Below are positions 13,155 through 19,097 of a DNA stretch of 20,916 bases, in pieces. Every line of letters starts with the position of its first letter. Position 1 is the stretch's first letter. The position numbers and the translations under genes were made by a program. This DNA comes from an uncultured Eubacterium sp. GTDB taxonomy: Bacteria; Bacillota; Clostridia; Peptostreptococcales; Anaerovoracaceae. The notes beneath the pieces were generated by a model. The model saw nothing but the letters and a program-made list of their open reading frames with translations, did no database searches and was not told where the DNA came from. Location: assembly GCA_900551775.1 (NCBI GenBank), contig URXI01000045.1, positions 1-20,916 of the forward strand. The letters are read 5' to 3'.

Positions 13155-14366
13155 ATGAAATATTTAATTTTGGTTCCCGACGGAGCCGGAGATGAAAAGA
13201 TAGAAGCATTAGGCGGAAAAACGCCTCTTGAGGCGGCAGATATACCTTTTATAGACAGCCTGGCTGCAAAAGGGGAGGTCGGCATGGTAAAGACCATTCC
13301 GCCTGGCGTGGCACCGGGAAGCGATGCGGCCAACCTGTCTGTCATGGGTTATGACCCTGCAGTCTATTTGACCGGGCGCTCTCCTCTGGAAGCTGCCAGC
13401 ATCGGCATCGAGATGTCAGATACGGACGTAGCCTTCCGGACGAATATCATCACCCTTGCCGGCGATGGCCCTTATGAAGAGCTGATCATCAAAGACCACA
13501 GTTCCGGGGATATCACCACCGAAGAGGCTGACGAACTGATCAAAGCCGTCAACGAGGCTTTTGCTGATGACAAGATTCAGTTCTACACGGGAACCAGCTA
13601 CAGGCACTGCATGATCGTACATAACGGCGGAACAGAGTATGAACTGACGCCGCCTCACGACGTGCTGGAGCAGCGGGTAGGCGATCATCTGCCAAAGGGT
13701 GAAGGCTGTGAATTCATCACAGAGATGATGAAGAAGAGCTACGACATTTTAAAAGATCATCCTGTCAACAAGGCGAGAATTGAGAGGGGGCTCAACCCCG
13801 CCAATTCCCTGTGGATCTGGGGACAGGGCAAGAAGCCGCAGTTGTCTTCCTTCTACGACAGGTATCAGCTCACAGGTACGGCCATCAGCGCGGTGGACCT
13901 GATCAAAGGCATCGCCATCTGCGCCGGACTTTCTTCTGTAGATGTAGAAGGCGCCACAGGAACGCTGCACACCAATTTCAAAGGCAAGGCCGATGCCGCC
14001 ATCAGAGAATTCAGAGACGGCAAAGATTTTGTCTATGTTCATCTGGAAGGTCCTGATGAGTGTTCTCATCAGGGAGATATGGAAGGAAAACTGCAGTGCC
14101 TCCACGACATCGACCAAAAAGTGCTCGCACCCATCGTAGAAGCTCTGCGCGAAGATGGAGAAGACTTCAAGGTATTAGAGGTTCCCGACCACAGGACGCC
14201 TCTTGCGATCAGGACCCATTCCTCTACGCCGGTGCCTTTTGTCATCTACGACAGCAGGAACGAGAAGGCGCAGGATGAGAGCAGGCAGTTCAACGAAAAA
14301 TCGGGAGAAATTGGAAGTTATTACGACAGCGGTTTTGCACTTGCAGACCACTTCATATTAGGATAA
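13155..14366 (+). CDS. Cofactor-independent phosphoglycerate mutase-like / proposed homoserine kinase
   Basis: This 403-residue protein is an alkaline-phosphatase-superfamily metalloenzyme of the archaeal-type iPGM (ApgM) branch. Residues 7-12 (VPDGAG) start the metal site; PGSDAANLSVMGYDP (54-68) holds the phospho-accepting serine; FVYVHLEGPDECSHQGD and PDHRTPLAIRTHSSTPVPFV supply the remaining Asp/His metal ligands. A close relative group is named 'proposed homoserine kinase' in family databases, so the role may be interconversion of 2- and 3-phosphoglycerate, or threonine synthesis. Position beside serC favours 3-phosphoglycerate supply but does not prove it. ATG 13155 with AAAGGA six bases upstream is preferred over the TTG at 13122, which lies in the terminator T-run. 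Confidence 0.85.
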   Translation: MKYLILVPDGAGDEKIEALGGKTPLEAADIPFIDSLAAKGEVGMVKTIPPGVAPGSDAANLSVMGYDPAVYLTGRSPLEAASIGIEMSDTDVAFRTNIITLAGDGPYEELIIKDHSSGDITTEEADELIKAVNEAFADDKIQFYTGTSYRHCMIVHNGGTEYELTPPHDVLEQRVGDHLPKGEGCEFITEMMKKSYDILKDHPVNKARIERGLNPANSLWIWGQGKKPQLSSFYDRYQLTGTAISAVDLIKGIAICAGLSSVDVEGATGTLHTNFKGKADAAIREFRDGKDFVYVHLEGPDECSHQGDMEGKLQCLHDIDQKVLAPIVEALREDGEDFKVLEVPDHRTPLAIRTHSSTPVPFVIYDSRNEKAQDESRQFNEKSGEIGSYYDSGFALADHFILG

Positions 14367-14369
14367 AAT
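14341..14369 (+). promoter_or_regulatory. Possible sigma-A promoter of the carboxypeptidase pair
   Basis: TTGCAG (14341-14346), 17 bp and TAAAAT (14364-14369) overlap the end of the upstream gene. A start near 14376 would place the 14384-14424 hairpin in the leader. Moderate match only. Confidence 0.35.
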
Positions 14370-14383
14370 AGAATAGACACAAA

Positions 14384-14424
14384 GCAGATATTGAGGAATT
14401 TTTGATTCCTCTTTTCTGCGTTTT
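14384..14424 (+). terminator. Two-part hairpin with T-run between mutase and carboxypeptidase genes
   Basis: The inner stem GAGGAAT / ATTCCTC (14393-14399 with 14405-14411) sits on an outer stem GCAGA / TCTGC (14384-14388 with 14415-14419), followed by GTTTT. It is a probable terminator of the mutase gene, or a leader attenuator if the promoter at 14341 is real. Confidence 0.65.
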
Positions 14425-14445
14425 AGGAAAGGGAGAAAAGAGAGT

Positions 14446-15294
14446 GTGAAAACGAAAAAAAGATTGTCCATGAAGATAGCGGCAGTGGTCTTGATATTGA
14501 CTATGGGTCTGTCAACGGTTACCGCATATGGTGCGACAGTAACCAGACCGACCATCTCCGCAAAGAGTGCCGTGGTATTAGATGCAGACAGCGGCAAAAT
14601 CGTCTATTCTAAGAATCCCCATTACAAGAGGGATCCTGTCAGTACCACCAAATTGCTGACCGCTTTAGTCGCGTTGGATCATTTGGAACTGACTGACAAA
14701 GTGACGGTAACCAAGGCTGCGGCTAATACGGGCGGTTCCACAGCGAATTTAAAGACCGGTGAGAAGATGACGGTCAAAGATTTGTTATATGCGGCCATGC
14801 TGCCATCGGGTAATGATGCGGCGGTAGCCCTTGCCATCGGCGTTTCCGGCAGCAAAGCAAAATTTGCCAAGCTGATGAACAAAAAAGCCAAGGAACTGGG
14901 CTGCAAGGAGAGCAATTTCTCCAATCCCCACGGATGGAAGGCGAGCACCCATTACTCTTCGGCCTACGACATGGCTTTGATTACGAAGGAGGCCATGGAG
15001 AACAGTGCCATCAAGAAGGCCTGCAGCACGGAGATTTACAGACTGGCAAAGACAAACAAGCAGAAGTCCAGGCTGATTGCGACCACCAATTATTTTGTGG
15101 CCAAGAAAAAGTATCCGAAGCTGGGCGTCTTTGCAGGGAAAACTGGGACATGGGAATGGAATAACGCCTCTCTGGTTTCCGCCTGCGAACAGAAGGGAAA
15201 AATCATGTACGCCGTCGTACTGAGAGACACCACCAGCGGACGGTATGAGAGCACGAACAAGATATTGAAATACAGCTACAAGAAGGCAGGATGA
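14446..15294 (+). CDS. D-alanyl-D-alanine carboxypeptidase (S11, DacF-like), short
   Basis: This 282-residue exported penicillin-binding protein removes the terminal D-Ala from peptidoglycan stem peptides. The signal peptide covers residues 1 to about 29 (ending TAYGA). Active-site motifs are all present: STTK (66-69, nucleophile Ser66), SGN (120-122) and KTG (231-233). It ends soon after the catalytic domain and lacks the PBP5 C-terminal domain and membrane anchor, so it is probably released or loosely bound. Translation starts at GTG 14446 behind AAAGGGAG; ATG 14470 is a weaker alternative. The paralogous, anchored enzyme begins 11 bases after its stop. Confidence 0.92.
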   Translation: MKTKKRLSMKIAAVVLILTMGLSTVTAYGATVTRPTISAKSAVVLDADSGKIVYSKNPHYKRDPVSTTKLLTALVALDHLELTDKVTVTKAAANTGGSTANLKTGEKMTVKDLLYAAMLPSGNDAAVALAIGVSGSKAKFAKLMNKKAKELGCKESNFSNPHGWKASTHYSSAYDMALITKEAMENSAIKKACSTEIYRLAKTNKQKSRLIATTNYFVAKKKYPKLGVFAGKTGTWEWNNASLVSACEQKGKIMYAVVLRDTTSGRYESTNKILKYSYKKAG

Positions 15295-15305
15295 GAGAGT
15301 AACAG

Positions 15306-16622
15306 ATGAGCAGAATAATGAAAAGAACAATTTCATTGATGCTGGCGGCGCTGGTCATTTTGTCCAGTGGAAGCGCCGCTTTCGGGGCACAGACGGTGAG
15401 ACCCGATATTACGGCAGCGGGTGCCATGGTGTATTGTCAGAATACGGGAGAAATCGTCTACTCTAAAAACAGTCAGAAAAAGTTAGAGCCGTTCAGCGTT
15501 ACCAAGTTGATGACCGTGCTGCTGGCAGTGCAGAATCTTCCCCTCGACAAGGAAGTGACTGTTTCGGCAGAAGCGGCAAGTCAGAAAGAAGCTTCCATGA
15601 ATCTGAAGGAAGGGGAAGTTTTGACGGTGGAAGACTTGATCTATGGAGCCATGCTGCCGTCGGGAAACGATGCAGCTTATGCCCTGGGAGAGGCTGTATC
15701 AGGCGATATGGATACCTTTGTCAAGTTGATGAACAAGACGGCAAAGAACATCGGCTGTAAGGGAACTCATTTCACCAATCCAAGCGGCATGCAGGCAAAA
15801 CGCCATTATACGACTGCGTCAGATATGATGGAAATCATCAAGGTGGCTCTATCGAACGACATCATCAGAAAGGCCGCAGGCTCTACCAAATATATCGTTG
15901 AGAAGACGAACAAAAGCAAAAAAAGAGTCCTAAAGACACATATCAATTTTCTGAAGGACAAAGATTCAGGTATTTATGCCGGCAAGACGGGATACTGGGA
16001 CGATTACAACTGCAGTATCGCTCTGGGCTATAAGAAGGACGGGCTGAGCCTCTTTGTCGTCATCCTTGGGGATACTGCCAAAGAGAGAACCAAAGACGTG
16101 AAAAAGCTGATCCAGTATGCAGCCGCCAAGGTCGAAGGCTACAAAGTCATCGGAGGCGGCAAAGAAAATGGCAATGTCCGCATCAAACACGGTGCAAAGA
16201 CAAGCGTAACCGCTTATACCGCTGAAACAGGTTATGCCTACCTGCCAAAGGAGGCATCACCTAAATTGGTTACCACGAAGACGATTATGCGCAGCGACGT
16301 TGAAGCTCCGGTCAAAGCGGGAACGGTTGTAGGGACTTATCAGATTTATGTGGCAGATGAACTGGTCAACGAAGTGGATCTGGTGATCAAAGAGGATATC
16401 GAGCAAGGCTGGTTCCCTTCTTATCTGGGTATTTCTAATTTTGCCACTATCCTCATCTGTGTAGTAGTTGTTTTGCTGCTGACTTTGTTTCTCTCAATCT
16501 CCATTGCGAAGGCCAGATACAGAAGACGCAGGAAAATGCTGAAGAAACAGCGAATTATGGAAATAGCCATGGAAGAGATGAGGAGAGAACAGGAACGAAA
16601 GGAAAGAGATTGGCGATTCTAA
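15306..16622 (+). CDS. D-alanyl-D-alanine carboxypeptidase (S11) with C-terminal membrane anchor
   Basis: This 438-residue paralogue of the preceding enzyme has a signal peptide (1 to about 28, ending AAFGA), SVTK (64-67), SGN (119-121) and KTG (227-229). A PBP5-type beta domain (about 285-365) follows, then a transmembrane helix (about 379-400) and a strongly basic tail (RYRRRRK) ending in a charged MEEMRREQERKERDW segment. The tail is long for this family and would lie in the cytoplasm. Its Shine-Dalgarno site is weak (AGGATGAGAG overlapping the upstream stop), suggesting coupling to the first enzyme. Starts at 15306 and 15318 are both possible. The uvrC start codon follows its stop after one base. 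Confidence 0.92.
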   Translation: MSRIMKRTISLMLAALVILSSGSAAFGAQTVRPDITAAGAMVYCQNTGEIVYSKNSQKKLEPFSVTKLMTVLLAVQNLPLDKEVTVSAEAASQKEASMNLKEGEVLTVEDLIYGAMLPSGNDAAYALGEAVSGDMDTFVKLMNKTAKNIGCKGTHFTNPSGMQAKRHYTTASDMMEIIKVALSNDIIRKAAGSTKYIVEKTNKSKKRVLKTHINFLKDKDSGIYAGKTGYWDDYNCSIALGYKKDGLSLFVVILGDTAKERTKDVKKLIQYAAAKVEGYKVIGGGKENGNVRIKHGAKTSVTAYTAETGYAYLPKEASPKLVTTKTIMRSDVEAPVKAGTVVGTYQIYVADELVNEVDLVIKEDIEQGWFPSYLGISNFATILICVVVVLLLTLFLSISIAKARYRRRRKMLKKQRIMEIAMEEMRREQERKERDWRF

Positions 16623-16623
16623 C

Positions 16624-18459
16624 ATGTTTGACATCAAAGAGAATTTAAAAAAACTCCCGGATTGTCCGGGAGTTTATATGCATAAGGACAAGCTGGGACA
16701 GATCATTTATGTAGGAAAGGCGATTTCCCTGAAGAACAGGGTACGCCAGTATTTCCAAAGCGCGGCGAAAACCAACCCCAAGGTCAGGGCCATGGTCGCA
16801 AATATTGCAGAGTTTGAATACATCACCTGCAGTACAGAGATGGAAGCCCTGATTTTGGAATGCAATTTAATCAAAAAATATATGCCCAAGTACAACGTGC
16901 TGCTGCGGGATGACAAGACTTACCCCTATATCGTAGTTACGACCACGGAAGATTTTCCGAGAGTATTGAAGACCAGGATCATCGCAAAGGACGGCAACCG
17001 ATATTTCGGCCCCTATAGCGATGCAGGCGCAGTCAACCAGATTGTAGATCTGCTGGCCAATATCTATTCGCTGAAACGATGTGCGGCGAAAGAATTTCCT
17101 CTGAATCACAGACCCTGCCTCAATTATCACATCAACCAGTGCAAAGGCGTCTGCGTAGGCAAAGTCAGCAAAGAGGAGTACAGGCAGTCCATCGACAAGG
17201 TGCTGGAGTTCCTCAGCGGAAAAGAGAAGCCTCTGCTGCGCAGCCTGGAAGAAAAGATGAAGGAAGCTTCTGACAAGCTGGAGTTTGAAGAAGCTGCCAA
17301 GTATAGAGACTATATTTCGTCTATCAAAACCATTTCAGAAACCCAGCGGGTGACGATGATCCACGATAAGGATTTGGATGTGGTGCTGCCCGTCAAAGAT
17401 GAACAGAATTCTTTTATTGCCCTGTTTACCGTGCGGGACGGCAAGCTTTCCGGACGTGAGACTTTTCAGATTCAGACCGATGAAAACGACAATCGGGATG
17501 AGATGGGTGCGGAGTTTATCAAGCAGTATTACAGCCAGTGGGCAGTGGTGCCGCCGGAGATTTTGGTGGAAAGTACGCCGCCTGACATAGAGTTACTGGA
17601 GGAGTTTTTGAGCAGGGAAGGCCGCAAGGTGAAAATCTTTGTTCCTCAGAAGGGAGAGAAGAGAGCCTTGCTCAAAATGGCGCAGAGCGACTGCATCGAA
17701 ATGGTCAAGACCCTGTCTGAGAAGGCCAAATCTAATCAGGAAAAGCAAAACGCCATTAGAGAAGAAGTCGCCTCTGTCATCAGGCAGGCGGGTTATATGC
17801 CGGCCGATAAACCGGCTTACCGGATTGAATCTTACGACATCTCCAATACCAACGGTGTGGATTCTGTCGGCGCGATGATCGTCTTTGAAGGGCTTTCGCG
17901 CATTCGCAAGGACTACAGGCGCTTCAAAATCAAGACTATTGAAGGCCCCAACGATTACGGCAGTCTGCAGGAGATGATCTACCGCAGGTTCAAGCGGGCA
18001 AAGGCGGGGGATCCTGCTTTTATCAAAATTCCCGACGCGATCTTCATGGACGGCGGACAGGGGCAGGTTACCGCGGCGCGAAAGGTTTTGACCGCCCTGG
18101 GTATGGATATTCCTGTAGTAGGAATGGCAAAGGACGACAGTCATAGAACCCGCGCTATCGTCTTTGAAGATGGGAGGGAGATTCCTCTCCGAGAGAGAAA
18201 CCTGCTGTTCAAATATGCGGGGACCATTCAAGAGGAAGTGCACCGCTTTGCCATCGACTACCACAGGAGCCTGCGAAGCAAAAACGCGATCCACTCGGTG
18301 CTGGACAATATCTCTGGCGTAGGGCCGACACGCAGAAATGCTCTGCTGGGGCATTTTCAGACTATAGAGGCGATCAAGCGCGCGTCTGTGGCGGAGCTGA
18401 TGAAGGTGCCTGGCATTACGGAAACTGTGGCAGAAAATATAAAAGAATATTTTAGTTGA
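16624..18459 (+). CDS. uvrC: Excinuclease ABC subunit C
   Basis: This 611-residue subunit makes both incisions in UvrABC nucleotide-excision repair after UvrB loads at a lesion. The N-terminal GIY-YIG nuclease is clear (PGVYMHKDKLGQIIYVGKA, then EALILECNLIKKYMPKYN). It is followed by a Cys-containing segment (RPCLNYHINQCKGVCVG), the UVR UvrB-binding motif (LEFEEAAKYRDYISSI), the RNase H-like second nuclease (ESYDISNTNG and DAIFMDGGQGQV) and tandem helix-hairpin-helix motifs (NISGVGPTRRNALL, LMKVPGITETVAENI). Length is normal. The start is one base after the carboxypeptidase stop, with only a distant AAAGGAAAG as ribosome site, so translation probably depends on the upstream gene. Confidence 0.97.
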   Translation: MFDIKENLKKLPDCPGVYMHKDKLGQIIYVGKAISLKNRVRQYFQSAAKTNPKVRAMVANIAEFEYITCSTEMEALILECNLIKKYMPKYNVLLRDDKTYPYIVVTTTEDFPRVLKTRIIAKDGNRYFGPYSDAGAVNQIVDLLANIYSLKRCAAKEFPLNHRPCLNYHINQCKGVCVGKVSKEEYRQSIDKVLEFLSGKEKPLLRSLEEKMKEASDKLEFEEAAKYRDYISSIKTISETQRVTMIHDKDLDVVLPVKDEQNSFIALFTVRDGKLSGRETFQIQTDENDNRDEMGAEFIKQYYSQWAVVPPEILVESTPPDIELLEEFLSREGRKVKIFVPQKGEKRALLKMAQSDCIEMVKTLSEKAKSNQEKQNAIREEVASVIRQAGYMPADKPAYRIESYDISNTNGVDSVGAMIVFEGLSRIRKDYRRFKIKTIEGPNDYGSLQEMIYRRFKRAKAGDPAFIKIPDAIFMDGGQGQVTAARKVLTALGMDIPVVGMAKDDSHRTRAIVFEDGREIPLRERNLLFKYAGTIQEEVHRFAIDYHRSLRSKNAIHSVLDNISGVGPTRRNALLGHFQTIEAIKRASVAELMKVPGITETVAENIKEYFS

Positions 18460-18484
18460 TAATTTTTCATAATAATGGTATATT
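18456..18484 (+). promoter_or_regulatory. Sigma-A promoter of the DUF1292 gene
   Basis: TTGATA (18456-18461, overlapping the uvrC stop codon), 17 bp and TATATT (18479-18484) predict a leader of about 44 bases. Confidence 0.7.
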
Positions 18485-18534
18485 AGTAAGATAACAAAGA
18501 AATTAATGAAAGTTAATGAAAATGGAGGATCAAT

Positions 18535-18822
18535 ATGGCAGATAACAAGAACAACATGCAGGATGAGGCAGACATCATCACATTAGAATTTGATGATGGA
18601 ACTGAACTAGAATGCGAAATCATGGGTGTTTTTGATTATAATGGGAAGGACTATATCGCCTTAATTCCGCTGGACGATTCTGATGACGTTTATATCTACG
18701 GATATAACGAAGTTGGAGAAGACGAATTTGAGCTGGTTGATATCGAGGACGACGAGTTATTCCAGAATGTTGTACAAGAGTTCGACGCCATCATGGCAGA
18801 AGACGATGGCAGCGTAAACTAA
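18535..18822 (+). CDS. DUF1292 small acidic protein
   Basis: This 95-residue, very acidic cytoplasmic protein matches the DUF1292 family common in Firmicutes (YrzB-like). The core reads ITLEFDDGTELECEIMGVFDYNGKDYIALIPLD, then DVYIYGYNE and FELVDIEDDELFQNV. No catalytic residues are evident and function is unknown. In Bacilli, family members often sit beside yrrK/ruvX and the alanyl-tRNA synthetase gene; here it follows uvrC instead and has its own promoter and terminator. GGAGG at 18524-18528 supports ATG 18535. Confidence 0.92.
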   Translation: MADNKNNMQDEADIITLEFDDGTELECEIMGVFDYNGKDYIALIPLDDSDDVYIYGYNEVGEDEFELVDIEDDELFQNVVQEFDAIMAEDDGSVN

Positions 18823-18840
18823 CTAAATATACGGACAACC

Positions 18841-18877
18841 AATCCTGCGGCCGCTGGCTGCAGGATTTTTTCGGTTT
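18841..18877 (+). terminator. Rho-independent terminator after the DUF1292 gene
   Basis: A 12-pair stem (AATCCTGCGGCC 18841-18852 with 18856-18867, one G-U pair) with a 3-base loop is followed by a T-run (18866-18871) and a second T6 run. Confidence 0.9.
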
Positions 18878-18968
18878 TTTGTGGAAAATCTGAGCAGCCA
18901 CGGCAGCGATGGCCGTCTTTATCCTGTTTTCTTCTGACACTCTTTCGTCATTCTTCGGCAATCGGACA

Positions 18969-18999
18969 TTGACAAAAATATACCGGGGGGGGGTATAAT
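18969..18999 (+). promoter_or_regulatory. Promoter with poly-G spacer upstream of the surface protein gene
   Basis: Perfect TTGACA (18969-18974) and TATAAT (18994-18999) hexamers are separated by 19 bp, two more than optimal. The spacer contains a run of nine G (18985-18993) touching the -10. TATACC (18979-18984) and GGTATA (18992-18997) form an inverted repeat around the G-run. Expression could vary with G-run length, or be governed by a MerR-type regulator, which uses 19-bp spacers. Confidence 0.8.
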
Positions 19000-19013
19000 G
19001 GTTTTAACAGAAT

Positions 19014-19063
19014 AACAGATTTTGGAAAAACTGCCGGTGCCTTGACGGCAGCAAAAGTCTGTT
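19014..19063 (+). ncRNA. Structured 5' leader hairpin of the surface protein mRNA
   Basis: The outer stem AACAGATTTTG (19014-19024) pairs with 19052-19063 leaving one bulged G. The inner stem CTGCCG / CGGCAG (19031-19036 with 19046-19051) caps it with a 9-base loop. No T-run follows, so it is not a simple terminator. It starts about 8 bases after the predicted transcript start. I match it to no known riboswitch; it may stabilise the mRNA or be a regulatory element. Confidence 0.5.
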
Positions 19064-19097
19064 TGCCTGTGAACTATTTACTTAAGGAGGAGAGTAT

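Noticed and set aside
12515..13345. 276-codon minus-strand open frame
   Set aside because: It lies opposite serC and the start of the mutase gene, both with clear motifs, and has no recognisable domain. It is a shadow frame.
17593..18354. 253-codon minus-strand open frame
   Set aside because: It is fully antisense to the conserved C-terminal nuclease and HhH region of uvrC, with no ribosome site or domain.
18900..18916. Small hairpin ACGGC/GCCGT between the DUF1292 terminator and the poly-G promoter
   Set aside because: Five base pairs in unremarkable sequence with no linked signal; likely chance.
19014..19063. c-di-GMP riboswitch as an explanation of the leader hairpin
   Set aside because: The conserved c-di-GMP-I core segments that I know are absent; only a simple hairpin is visible.
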